DNA from: an uncultured Thiothrix sp.
Lineage (GTDB): Bacteria; Pseudomonadota; Gammaproteobacteria; Poriferisulfidales; GCA-002705445
Direction of reading: 5' to 3'
Length of the DNA: 64,000 bases
Assembly (NCBI GenBank): GCA_902624655.1
Contig: CACNYJ010000004.1
Coordinates: 66,578-130,577 of the forward strand
Both the position numbers and the translations under genes were made by a program. Below the pieces are notes generated by a model that was not told the DNA's origin, made no database searches, and worked only from the letters and a program-made list of their open reading frames with translations. The first letter of the stretch is position 1. The number at the start of each line of letters is the position of its first letter. This document shows positions 56,243 through 64,000 of the stretch, one piece after another.

Positions 56243-56524
56243 ATGGCAGAATTAAGCCTTTCTACGGAGATTGTCAACAGCGTTGTTGAGGTTCTTCAAA
56301 AACACGATGCAGCAACTTCTGATCATTTAGTGGCAAGCCAATATTTAGCTGCAATTATAGGATTCATCGTTTCTAAAGAAAACTTCTCTGATGAGCAGAG
56401 AAATGAAGTTATTAACGAATTATCGTCTTTTATAAGATATGTCTCTGATGATCTCAGAGGAGCAAATAAGGAGACTAAACCTGAACCAAGTGGAGATGCT
56501 TTTGGTATTTGGAAGCCAGAATAG
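56243..56524 (+). CDS. Uncharacterised small protein in the rarA slot
   Basis: A 93-residue soluble, mainly helical protein with a good ribosome site (AGGAGA at 56232-56237). It ends with a Pro/Gly-rich tail (PSGDAFGIWKPE). I do not recognise a domain. It sits between lolA and crcB, where other gammaproteobacteria carry rarA (mgsA); no AAA+ protein is present. Confidence 0.7.
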   Translation: MAELSLSTEIVNSVVEVLQKHDAATSDHLVASQYLAAIIGFIVSKENFSDEQRNEVINELSSFIRYVSDDLRGANKETKPEPSGDAFGIWKPE

Positions 56525-56527
56525 AAA

Positions 56528-56899
56528 ATGATCAAAATTTTATTTATTGCCTCAGGAGGTGCTTTAGGCTCAATAGCTCGATACTATTTAGCAAATAGTT
56601 CACTTAAAAACTTTATTCTTTTTGACATTCCATTTGCGATCCTAGCCATAAATATAGTAGGGTCATTCTTTTTTGGGATCATAATGGGTTTCATTGAGAG
56701 CAACTATATTGTATCCGAAAATATTAAGATATTTTTTATATCTGGTTTTTTAGCTGCATTTACGACCTTTTCAACTTTCGCCTGGGAATCAATAGGTCTA
56801 ATTCAACAAGAAATGTATATAAAGTTAGTGATTTATTGTATAGCGTCAATTATTCTATCAATATTATTTTGCTTATATGGATATCAATTAGGAAAATAG
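56528..56899 (+). CDS. crcB: Fluoride channel CrcB/FluC
   Basis: A 123-residue four-helix membrane protein forming a dual-topology dimeric fluoride channel. GGALGSIARYYL near residue 10, NIVGSFFFGIIMGF near 39 and SGFLAAFTTFSTFAWE near 75 (with the conserved Phe-box and Thr/Ser cluster) are diagnostic. No fluoride riboswitch is seen upstream (only three bases separate it from the previous gene). Confidence 0.95.
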   Translation: MIKILFIASGGALGSIARYYLANSSLKNFILFDIPFAILAINIVGSFFFGIIMGFIESNYIVSENIKIFFISGFLAAFTTFSTFAWESIGLIQQEMYIKLVIYCIASIILSILFCLYGYQLGK

Positions 56900-56900
56900 C

Positions 56901-58190
56901 ATGCTTGATATAAAAATCTTAAAAGAAAATATTGAAGAAATTACCTTAAATTTAAAAAATAAAAACTATGATTTTAACAATTCTGAATTTCTAAAACTTG
57001 ACTCAGAGAGAAAGAAATTTATATTGCAGTCAGAGGATTTAAAAAATAAAAAAAACGTATTATCTAAGGAAATAGGTATTATTAAATCTAAAGGTGGAAG
57101 CGCAACTGCACAAAAAAAAGAAGTTGAAGATATTAATCAGCAGCTTTTAAAATTTGATGCCTTGTTATTAGAGGCTGAAAAAAAATTTTCTAATTTCATG
57201 CTTGATATACCAAATGTTCTCGATGTGAAAGTACCAATTGGGAATTCAGAAGAAGATAATAAAGTTTTAACCTATTCTAATAATGAAAACTTATCTGAAA
57301 ATAATTCAACAGATACTATTGATCATAGCGAAGTTGGGAAAATTTTAAAACTTTTTGACCAAGAGACTGCCTCTAAGATGTCTGGAGCAAGATTTAATAT
57401 ATTATATGGTGAATTTGCAGAATTACACAGAGCTATAGGATCTTTTATGATCGATACTCATATTAAAGAGCATGGGTATAAAGAAGTTAATGTCCCCTTA
57501 ATTGTTAATAATGAATCTTTGATCGGTACTGGGCAGCTCCCAAAATTTAAATCTGATCTATTTGAACTAAAAAATAAAGAAAATTTTTTCTTAATCCCAA
57601 CCTCAGAAGTTCCTCTTACAAACATATTTAGAAATAAAATTTTAGAAGAAAATGATCTTCCTATTAAATTCACCTCTCTTTCGACATGTTTTAGGTCTGA
57701 AGCTGGCTCCTATGGTAAAGATACAAAAGGTTTAATTAGACAACATCAATTCGACAAGGTAGAGCTCGTTAAATTTGCAATTCCGTCAAAATCTTGTGAA
57801 GAGCTTGAGAACCTTGTTAACGATGCCGAGAGAATTTTAGACTTACTTGAATTACCTTACAGAAAAGTTTTACTCTGCTCTGGTGATACGGGATTTTCGT
57901 CGTCTATAACCTATGATTTAGAGGTATGGCTCCCTTCTCAAAACAGGTATCGAGAAATTTCATCATGTAGTAATTTTAAAGATTTTCAATCTAGAAGGCT
58001 TAATATTAAATATAAAGATAAATCCTCTAAAAAGAAAACCTTTGTTCATACTTTAAACGGCTCCGGACTTGCTGTGGGAAGAACACTTGCAGCTATAATT
58101 GAAAATTATCAAGATAACAATGGAAATATTGAAATACCAAAGGTTTTAAGGTCATATATGCGAGATGTAGAAATAATTAAAAAAAGTTAA
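56901..58190 (+). CDS. serS: Seryl-tRNA synthetase
   Basis: A 429-residue class II synthetase. The N-terminal coiled-coil arm (about residues 28-105) binds the tRNA-Ser variable arm. Catalytic motif 2 is CFRSEAGSYGKDTKGLIRQHQFDKVE, and motif 3 NGSGLAVGRTLAAIIENYQ closes the core. Standard length. Starts one base after crcB. Confidence 0.98.
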   Translation: MLDIKILKENIEEITLNLKNKNYDFNNSEFLKLDSERKKFILQSEDLKNKKNVLSKEIGIIKSKGGSATAQKKEVEDINQQLLKFDALLLEAEKKFSNFMLDIPNVLDVKVPIGNSEEDNKVLTYSNNENLSENNSTDTIDHSEVGKILKLFDQETASKMSGARFNILYGEFAELHRAIGSFMIDTHIKEHGYKEVNVPLIVNNESLIGTGQLPKFKSDLFELKNKENFFLIPTSEVPLTNIFRNKILEENDLPIKFTSLSTCFRSEAGSYGKDTKGLIRQHQFDKVELVKFAIPSKSCEELENLVNDAERILDLLELPYRKVLLCSGDTGFSSSITYDLEVWLPSQNRYREISSCSNFKDFQSRRLNIKYKDKSSKKKTFVHTLNGSGLAVGRTLAAIIENYQDNNGNIEIPKVLRSYMRDVEIIKKS

Positions 58191-58672
58191 TGAGTAAAAA
58201 TACAGATAATATTTTAGGAAAACTTGAATGGATTGGAGTTAGAGATAAATCTAATGGAATATTTAGCACCAAAAGCGTAATCGCAATACAAGGTTTGGGT
58301 CTAGAGGGCGACAAAATTACATCTAAAAAATCAAAAAAAAGACAGGTTACTTTGATGCAAAAGGAACATATCTCTGTTATCTTGTCGCTAGCAAGGGAAA
58401 ATGACCAAGAAAAAATAAAAAAAATAATGTATTTTTTTAAAAGGAATTTATTGATATCAAATTATAATGTCTTAAACCTTAAGGGTAATTATTTTAAAAT
58501 TGGCGAAGCAGAATTTTATGGAACAGGAGATTGTAAGCCCTGTAAAAAAATTACAGATATGTTAGGGCGACCAATGTATGACGCAATGCAGGGTATGGGT
58601 GGTATAACCGCCTCAGTTGAAAAAACAGGCTTAATTAAGATAAATGATAAGCTTACTATGGGTACACACTAA
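58190..58672 (+). CDS. MOSC domain protein
   Basis: A 160-residue MOSC (Mo-cofactor sulfurase C-terminal) domain protein. GLGLEGDKI near residue 35 and the conserved Cys in GTGDCKPCKKI near residue 109-119 are typical. MOSC proteins carry sulfur or bind molybdenum cofactor; a link to the Mo-dependent SoeA in this genome is possible but only inferred. It overlaps serS and aspS by one base each, so it is inserted in a translation-gene operon. Confidence 0.9.
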   Translation: MSKNTDNILGKLEWIGVRDKSNGIFSTKSVIAIQGLGLEGDKITSKKSKKRQVTLMQKEHISVILSLARENDQEKIKKIMYFFKRNLLISNYNVLNLKGNYFKIGEAEFYGTGDCKPCKKITDMLGRPMYDAMQGMGGITASVEKTGLIKINDKLTMGTH

Positions 58673-60444
58673 TGAGAACACATTACTGTAACGAAATAGA
58701 CGAAACTTTTATTGATAAAAAAATCAAGGTATGCGGCTGGGTAAATAAAGTAAGAGATCATGGCGGTGTTATATTTATAGATTTAAGAGATATAAAAGGC
58801 CTACTCCAACTTGTTGTAAATCCTGATAGTAAAAATGTATTTAATATTGCGGAATCAATAAGAAATGAGTTTATTATTTCGATAGAGGGTATACCAAGAA
58901 AAAGACCTGAGGGATCGGAAAACGAAAAAATTTGTTCTGGTAAAGTTGAGGTTGTTGTTTCAGAAATAAGTATTTTGTCAAAGGCTGAGACTCCTCCCTT
59001 TCAATTTGAAGATAATGTCAATGAAGACATTCGCTTAAAATATAGAGTTCATGATTTAAAAAATAGGAAAATGCAAGAAAATCTTATTACTCGAGGTAGA
59101 GTTGTCACATTAATTAGAAATTATTTAGAAAAAAATGAATTCCTAGAAATTGAAACTCCAATTTTAACCAAAGCAACACCTGAGGGAGCAAGGGATTACT
59201 TAGTTCCAAGCAGGGTAAACCAAGGTTCATTCTTTGCGTTACCGCAATCACCACAATTATTTAAACAAATGCTAATGATGGCGGGTTACGAGAAATATTA
59301 TCAGATTGCAAAATGTTTTAGAGATGAAGATTTAAGAGCTGACAGGCAGCCAGAGTTTACGCAGTTGGATATTGAAATGTCATTTGTTAACCAAGAGGAT
59401 ATTATAATTCTTATAGAAAAATTATTTTACACAATTTTTGATAAGATACTTGATATAAAAATTAATTTACCAATCCTAAGAATATCTTACGAAGAGTCAA
59501 TGGAAAGATTTGGAACAGATAGACCTGACCTTAGAATTCCCTTCGAGCTATGCACTATTAGTAATATAGTAAAAGATTGTGGCTTTAAAGTCTTTTCAAA
59601 GCCAGCAAAGGAACAGAATCATAAAGTAAGCGCTCTTTGTATCCCAAGTGCGGCAAATCTTTCTAGAAAGGATATAGATGAATATACAGATTTTGCCATT
59701 AGTAAGGGCTCTCAAGGACTTGCATATATAAAATGTAATGATATTTCTGATCTCGAAAAAGGACTACAATCTCCAATATTGAAGTTTATTGACATAAAAA
59801 TAATTAAAAAGATTTTAAGTAAAGTGGGTGCTAAAAATGGAGATATTATATTTTTTAGTGCAGGACCATCAGATATAGCAAATAATATTTTAGGCGGTTT
59901 GCGTGAGAAAATTGCAAACGACAAAAATCTCCTATCAAAATCTTGGGAATTTATATGGATTACAGACTTTCCAATGTTTGAGCGCGATCAAGAATCGAAA
60001 AAACTAAAGTGTTTACACCATCCTTTTACTATGCCAAATATAAAAAGTAATAAAGACATACAAGATAAATCAGAAGAAATTTTATCTTATTCATATGATT
60101 TAGTTTTAAATGGCACAGAACTTGGCGGTGGTTCAATAAGAGTAAATGATAAAGACACTCAAAATGAAATATTTAAAGCGCTTGGTCTAAATGATAATGA
60201 AGTTGAAGAAAAGTTTGGATTTTTTATCAATGCATTAAAATATGGTTGCCCACCTCATGGTGGAATTGCATTTGGACTAGACAGAATAATCATGCTTATT
60301 ACCGAATCAAAATCAATAAGAGATGTAATAGCTTTCCCTAAAACACAAACAGCATCTTGTTCACTAACTGATGCACCTAGCGTTATTAATAAAGATCAGG
60401 TAAATGAACTGGGAATAAAAATTAACAATAAAGATAAAAAATAA
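58672..60444 (+). CDS. aspS: Aspartyl-tRNA synthetase
   Basis: A 590-residue class II enzyme of the bacterial type: OB-fold anticodon domain (about 1-105, VCGWVNKVRDHGGVIFIDLRD), catalytic core with FALPQSPQLFKQMLMMAG and RDEDLRADRQPEFTQLD, a GAD insertion domain (about 280-410), and motif 3 GGIAFGLDRIIMLI. Starts on the last base of the MOSC gene; nudB follows by a 1-base overlap. Confidence 0.98.
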   Translation: MRTHYCNEIDETFIDKKIKVCGWVNKVRDHGGVIFIDLRDIKGLLQLVVNPDSKNVFNIAESIRNEFIISIEGIPRKRPEGSENEKICSGKVEVVVSEISILSKAETPPFQFEDNVNEDIRLKYRVHDLKNRKMQENLITRGRVVTLIRNYLEKNEFLEIETPILTKATPEGARDYLVPSRVNQGSFFALPQSPQLFKQMLMMAGYEKYYQIAKCFRDEDLRADRQPEFTQLDIEMSFVNQEDIIILIEKLFYTIFDKILDIKINLPILRISYEESMERFGTDRPDLRIPFELCTISNIVKDCGFKVFSKPAKEQNHKVSALCIPSAANLSRKDIDEYTDFAISKGSQGLAYIKCNDISDLEKGLQSPILKFIDIKIIKKILSKVGAKNGDIIFFSAGPSDIANNILGGLREKIANDKNLLSKSWEFIWITDFPMFERDQESKKLKCLHHPFTMPNIKSNKDIQDKSEEILSYSYDLVLNGTELGGGSIRVNDKDTQNEIFKALGLNDNEVEEKFGFFINALKYGCPPHGGIAFGLDRIIMLITESKSIRDVIAFPKTQTASCSLTDAPSVINKDQVNELGIKINNKDKK

Positions 60445-60863
60445 TGAAAAAAATCCCTAAGTCAATCTTGCTACTTGTATATACAAAGAATAAAGAAGTT
60501 CTTCTATTAAAAAAGAAGGATCACGATAATATGTGGCAATCTATTACAGGAAGCTTGCATGAGAATGAAAGTCCATACGAAGCAGCTGTGAGAGAACTAA
60601 ATGAAGAAACTGGTATCAAATCAGATAAAATTGTTGACTGCGAAAAGAACCATGTTTTTGAAATTTATGACATGTGGAGGCATAAGTATGATGACGGAAT
60701 TACTCATAATACTGAATACGTGTTTAAACTTGAGTTAGAAGATAAAGTAGATATAAAAATTGATCAACAAGAACATGATTCATATGAGTGGCTAACTAGA
60801 GTTAAAGCTGCGGAAAAAGTATTTTCTCATACAAATAGACAAGCAATATTTGATTTAATTTAG
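60444..60863 (+). CDS. nudB: Dihydroneopterin triphosphate diphosphatase
   Basis: A 139-residue Nudix hydrolase that removes pyrophosphate from dihydroneopterin triphosphate in folate synthesis. The Nudix box GSLHENESPYEAAVRELNEETGI is complete (residues about 33-55). Position between aspS and yebC is the conserved nudB slot. Reaction assigned by gene order as well as sequence. Confidence 0.9.
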   Translation: MKKIPKSILLLVYTKNKEVLLLKKKDHDNMWQSITGSLHENESPYEAAVRELNEETGIKSDKIVDCEKNHVFEIYDMWRHKYDDGITHNTEYVFKLELEDKVDIKIDQQEHDSYEWLTRVKAAEKVFSHTNRQAIFDLI

Positions 60864-60877
60864 ATAAAGGAATTATT

Positions 60878-61609
60878 ATGGCAGGACATAGTAAATGGGC
60901 AAACATTCAGCACAGAAAGAAAAGACAAGATGCTAAAAGGGGTAAATTATTTACGAAACTCATTAAAGAAATCACTGTCGCCGCTAGAGATGGCGGAGGA
61001 GACGCTGATTCAAATCCAAGATTAAGACTTGCTTTAGATAAAGCTTTTGCAGGTAACATGAATAAAGATACGATTGAAAAAGCAATTAATAGAGGAACTG
61101 GTAATCTTGAGGGCGTTAACTACGAAGAACTGGCATATGAAGGTTATAGTTCTTCAGGAGTTGCTGTAATTGTTGAGTGTGTTACAGATAACAAAAATAG
61201 AACAGTTGCAGCTGTGAGACATGCATTCACAAAATTTTCTGGAAACCTTGGAAGCTCTGGATCAGTATCTTACTTATTTAATAAGATAGGAGTTATCTCT
61301 TTTAATGAAACCTCAAAACATGAGGAAATAGCTGACTTAGCAATAGAGAACAATGCTATCGACATAATAAATGAAGATAATTATGTTGAAATTCATACAG
61401 ATAAAGCGGATTTCTTGAATATCGCTAAAGTCTTAAAAGATAATGGATTTATCTTTGATAATGCTGAGCTGGAGATGCATGCCGAAACAAAAGTTGAATT
61501 AGATGATGAGGGCGCAGAAAATTTCCTCAAGTTTATAGATTCGCTAGAAGAGGTTGACGATGTGCAAAATGTATATACAAATGCTAAATACCCACAGACT
61601 GATAATTAA
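60878..61609 (+). CDS. yebC: YebC/PmpR-type protein (transcription/translation factor)
   Basis: A 243-residue TACO1/YebC family protein, MAGHSKWANIQHRKKRQDAKR at the start and DNKNRTVAAVRHAFTKF near residue 110 being diagnostic. YebC proteins have been described as transcription regulators and as factors easing translation of proline stretches. Full length. In gammaproteobacteria ruvC follows; here a small nuclease-like gene does. Confidence 0.97.
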   Translation: MAGHSKWANIQHRKKRQDAKRGKLFTKLIKEITVAARDGGGDADSNPRLRLALDKAFAGNMNKDTIEKAINRGTGNLEGVNYEELAYEGYSSSGVAVIVECVTDNKNRTVAAVRHAFTKFSGNLGSSGSVSYLFNKIGVISFNETSKHEEIADLAIENNAIDIINEDNYVEIHTDKADFLNIAKVLKDNGFIFDNAELEMHAETKVELDDEGAENFLKFIDSLEEVDDVQNVYTNAKYPQTDN

Positions 61610-61645
61610 AGTAAAATCAACTTATTAATAGCTGGAGAAATCATC

Positions 61646-61960
61646 ATGTCAAAAATGCAAAGGGATAAAGGCAAAAGATTTGAAAGAGAAGTTGTAAATA
61701 CTCTAAAAGAAGCAGGTTTTTATGACGCAAAAAGAATACCGCTTTCAGGGCTTCAAGAGGGTTTTAAAGGTGATATAACATTGAAAAGAAAAGAAACCTC
61801 AAAACAATTATTAGGGGAATGTAAAAGTCGCGGAGGTGGTTTTAAACTTATTTATGATGCAAAAGAACAAGATGGGGCTGACCTGCTTTTCATAAAACAA
61901 GATAGAAAACCAGTCTTGGTTGTTATGAGTTTAGAAGACTATATCAAAGGTGATTTTTAA
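61646..61960 (+). CDS. Hjc-like PD-(D/E)XK nuclease, putative Holliday junction resolvase
   Basis: A 104-residue protein with the features of a small PD-(D/E)XK nuclease: Glu13 in RFEREV, the KRIPLSG loop (29-35), Asp43 in KGDI, and Glu58-Cys-Lys60 in GECKSRG. Order and spacing parallel archaeal Hjc Holliday junction resolvases (RG-x-FERE, R-x-P-x-SG, D, E-x-K). It occupies the position of ruvCAB between yebC and ybgC. A resolvase role is inferred; similar small nucleases occur in phages. GGAGAAA at 61633-61639 supports the start. Confidence 0.72.
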   Translation: MSKMQRDKGKRFEREVVNTLKEAGFYDAKRIPLSGLQEGFKGDITLKRKETSKQLLGECKSRGGGFKLIYDAKEQDGADLLFIKQDRKPVLVVMSLEDYIKGDF

Positions 61961-61970
61961 ATTATAAAAC

Positions 61971-62378
61971 ATGTTAAGTAATAAAATTGACATTAGGGTT
62001 TATTATGAAGATACAGATGCTGGCGGTATTGTTTATTACAGTAACTACCTCAAATACACCGAGAGAAGTAGGACAGAATTATTGAGAGAGATTGGCGTAT
62101 CACAATATGAATTAAGCAACCGTCATAATATAAAGTTCATTGTTCATAGTCTTTCTATAAAATATATAAATCCAGCATTTCTCGACGATCTTTTGACAGT
62201 TGAAACTTCAATTTGTGATTTAAAAAAAGCATCCGTAGAATTTAGTCAAAAAGTTTTTAGAAAGGAAGAAAACTTAAAAATTGACATAATTGATTCAAAA
62301 TGCAAAATAGTTTCAATAGATAATAAAAATAATGTTAAGCCAATACCAGAGGATATCTTAAAGGAGTTTTCAAAATAA
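61971..62378 (+). CDS. ybgC: Acyl-CoA thioesterase YbgC
   Basis: A 135-residue hotdog-fold thioesterase of the Tol-Pal cluster. The YYEDTDAGGIVYYSNYLKYTERSRTELLRE-type signature at the N terminus (residues 11-40) holds the catalytic Asp16. First gene of ybgC-tolQ-tolR-tolA. Its substrates are short-chain or phospholipid-linked acyl thioesters. Confidence 0.95.
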   Translation: MLSNKIDIRVYYEDTDAGGIVYYSNYLKYTERSRTELLREIGVSQYELSNRHNIKFIVHSLSIKYINPAFLDDLLTVETSICDLKKASVEFSQKVFRKEENLKIDIIDSKCKIVSIDNKNNVKPIPEDILKEFSK

Positions 62379-62380
62379 AT

Positions 62381-63076
62381 ATGAATGGTTTATTACATTT
62401 AGCTCTCAATGCAAGCTTCCTAGTTCAACTAGTTATGATAACTCTTATTGGTTTATCTGTTTGGAGTTGGGTTATAATATTTGTTAAAAAGAAGGAACTT
62501 AAGGAAATTTATATAAACACAGTAAAACTTGATCAAAAATTTTGGTCAGGAATGCAGCTTCAAAAATTTTATATACAAATAAAAGAAAAAAGAAATAAAT
62601 CTGCGCTTGAGCAGATTTTTTATGTTGGCTGGAATAGATACGAGGATTTGCATGGTGCTGAAAAAAATATAACACCAGACGTAATACCGCAAACTTCTTT
62701 GAGAGCTATGCAAGTTCAGATTAGTAAAGAAACTGAAACCTTAGAAACAGATCTTCAAACCTTAGCAACTATAGCATCCGTAAGTCCATATATTGGATTG
62801 TTGGGAACTGTTTGGGGCATTATGAACTCTTTTCAGTCCTTAAGTCAGACCTCTCAAACTACAATTGCTTTGGTAGCGCCTGGAATATCCGAAGCATTAA
62901 TTGCTACAGCACTAGGTCTTATAGCTGCAATACCTGCTGTTATTGCCTATAATAAATTTAATAAAGATATTGCAATGATCGTTGCTAGATTCGAAAATTT
63001 CTCAGAGGAATTAACAGAAATTCTTCAGAGGACACATATTCCCGTAAGAGATGAAAGCGATGAGATATCGAAATAG
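62381..63076 (+). CDS. tolQ: Tol-Pal system proton channel subunit TolQ
   Basis: A 231-residue inner-membrane protein of the ExbB/MotA/TolQ family with three membrane segments (about residues 14-34, 128-150, 165-190). SPYIGLLGTVWGIMNSFQSL and PGISEALIATALGLIAAIPAVIAYNKF are the diagnostic segments. It energises TolA with TolR using the proton motive force. Overlaps tolR by 17 bases. Confidence 0.97.
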   Translation: MNGLLHLALNASFLVQLVMITLIGLSVWSWVIIFVKKKELKEIYINTVKLDQKFWSGMQLQKFYIQIKEKRNKSALEQIFYVGWNRYEDLHGAEKNITPDVIPQTSLRAMQVQISKETETLETDLQTLATIASVSPYIGLLGTVWGIMNSFQSLSQTSQTTIALVAPGISEALIATALGLIAAIPAVIAYNKFNKDIAMIVARFENFSEELTEILQRTHIPVRDESDEISK

Positions 63077-63485
63077 AAAAAAATTATTAGCAGAAATTAA
63101 TATTGTCCCATATATCGATGTTATGCTAGTTTTACTTCTAGTTTTTATGATAACCACTCCATTGCTATACCAAGGGTTAGAAGTTGATCTGCCAACAACA
63201 GAAGCAAACGAAGTTGATATCTCAAAATTTCAAGAACCATTAATAGTTGAAATTAATAGTGAGGGCGTAATACGAGTAGTTCAAAAGGACAATTTTAATG
63301 AGCAAGTAAGTGAAGAAGATTTAGCAAATACAATTCTTTCTATATACAAAAATAAGAAAATAGACAAAGTTTATGTAAAAGGTGATAAAAAAACTGAGTA
63401 CGAAAAAGTAATTCGACTAATATCACTTTTGAATAAAGGCGGGGTTGAAAATATTGGGCTTATAACATTACCAGTGAATGAATAG
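63060..63485 (+). CDS. tolR: Tol-Pal system subunit TolR
   Basis: A 141-residue ExbD/TolR protein: one membrane segment containing the essential Asp (NIVPYIDVMLVLLLVFMITTP) and a periplasmic domain. The start is taken at the ATG at 63060 (MRYRNRKK), with an AGAG ten bases upstream; an ATG at 63051 is also in frame. Overlaps tolA start by eight bases. Confidence 0.95.
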   Translation: MRYRNRKKLLAEINIVPYIDVMLVLLLVFMITTPLLYQGLEVDLPTTEANEVDISKFQEPLIVEINSEGVIRVVQKDNFNEQVSEEDLANTILSIYKNKKIDKVYVKGDKKTEYEKVIRLISLLNKGGVENIGLITLPVNE

Positions 63486-64000
63486 TAACAAGAAAAAAAA
63501 ATTATCAATAACCATAAAAGTTCTAATAGTTCATCTGGTAACTATCATACTATTAGATTTAAATATCTCAGCTTATGTAAAAAAAGATTCAAATAATTTT
63601 AATGATATCAAAAATGCTCAATTTATAAATTTGAAAAGTATAAGCTTAGAAGAAATTCAAAAAAAAAGAGCTCTTATAGAGGAGAAAAAAGAAAACTTGA
63701 AGCTTTAAAGAAGAAAAGAAAAGAAGAAGAGGCTAAGAGGAAAAAAAAACTTCTCGCTGAAAAAAAGAAAAAATCTGATGAGGCAAAGAAAAAAAAATTA
63801 GAAGAGAAAAAAAGAAAAATTGAGAGAGAGAAAGAACTCAAAAGGTTAGCAGAAGAAAAAAAGAAAAAAGATCTTGAAAAACTAAAACAAGATGAAAAAG
63901 AAAAGCTTGCATCTTATGAGCTTGAAAAACTTGAAAATGAGTTAAAAGAAATAGAGAGACTTGAAGCTTTAATAAAACAACAGAGAATTCGTAATGCGCA
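63478..64000 (+). CDS. tolA: TolA, partial, with an apparent frameshift
   Basis: The first frame (63478-63708) encodes 76 residues with an N-terminal membrane anchor (ITIKVLIVHLVTIILLDL) and the beginning of a Lys/Glu-rich helix, then stops. The reading frame one base back continues from about 63690 to the window edge with 100 further residues of the same Lys/Glu-rich coiled coil typical of TolA domain II. Restoring one A in the A6 run at 63685-63690 joins the two smoothly (EEKK then RKLEALKKKR). An A9 run lies at 63659-63667. It could be a sequencing error, a mutation, or slippage at poly-A. The C-terminal domain is beyond the window. Confidence 0.8.

Overview
The window reads as one contiguous stretch of chromosome from a low-GC, compact marine-type gammaproteobacterium. 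Four gammaproteobacterial gene-order blocks support this: miaB-ybeZ-ybeY-corC-lnt, pncC-recA-recX-alaS-lysC-csrA-tRNA-Ser, rne/rluC-yceF-rpmF-plsX-fabH, and ftsK-lolA-crcB-serS-aspS-nudB-yebC-ybgC-tolQRA. Sulfur-oxidation genes (dsrE2, tusA, an SQR-like flavoprotein, soeABC) sit together with tetrahydromethanopterin (H4MPT) biosynthesis genes. That combination suggests the SUP05/Thioglobus (Thioglobaceae) neighbourhood, but this assignment is inference and no database was searched. No insertion sequences, phage genes, CRISPR arrays or rRNA genes were seen.

Layout. 1-4513: 3' end of miaB, then the PhoH/YbeY/CorC/Lnt operon. 4503-7183 (minus): three genes matching archaeal-type H4MPT cofactor biosynthesis (MfnB, DUF447, dihydropteroate synthase-related). 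7269-12942: nadD-rsfS-rlmH-yhdP-nitrilase. 12939-15920: purN and purM (minus), then a divergent CDP-alcohol phosphatidyltransferase and hda. 15900-19724 (minus): a tight four-gene set of a NorD/CbbO-like VWA protein, a lipoprotein, WrbA and a DUF2069 protein. 19786-26085: recA block ending in csrA and tRNA-Ser. 26146-29093: selO, a zinc ribbon, hinT, a DUF4396-like protein, tRNA-Arg and a small exported protein. 29099-36725: rne, rluC, yceF, rpmF, plsX, fabH, uvrC. 36742-38726: pgsA, tRNA-Gly, tRNA-Cys, ppa, an unknown protein, tRNA-Leu. 38906-47746: the sulfur region. 47827-52303: an exported protein and a Gld-type ABC exporter operon. 52305-64000: trxB and the ftsK-to-tolA block.

How the genes fit together. 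DsrE2 and TusA are expected to carry protein-bound persulfide sulfur in the cytoplasm. The SQR-like flavoprotein may generate or feed that sulfur, and cytoplasmic SoeABC would oxidise sulfite to sulfate and pass electrons to quinone. The H4MPT genes imply formaldehyde/C1 oxidation elsewhere in the genome. Most other genes are housekeeping (translation, tRNA modification, DNA repair, phospholipid and purine synthesis, cell envelope).

Most unusual points. (1) A small Hjc-like PD-(D/E)XK nuclease gene occupies the place between yebC and ybgC normally held by ruvCAB. (2) A 93-residue unknown protein sits where rarA is expected. (3) The tolA reading frame breaks at a homopolymer. (4) Two coupled 25-codon membrane-peptide ORFs follow soeC. 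(5) Symmetric operator-like sequences lie upstream of soeA, dsrE2 and the purM/phosphatidyltransferase pair. Converging genes overlap or nearly touch at almost every junction, and only one clear intrinsic terminator was found.
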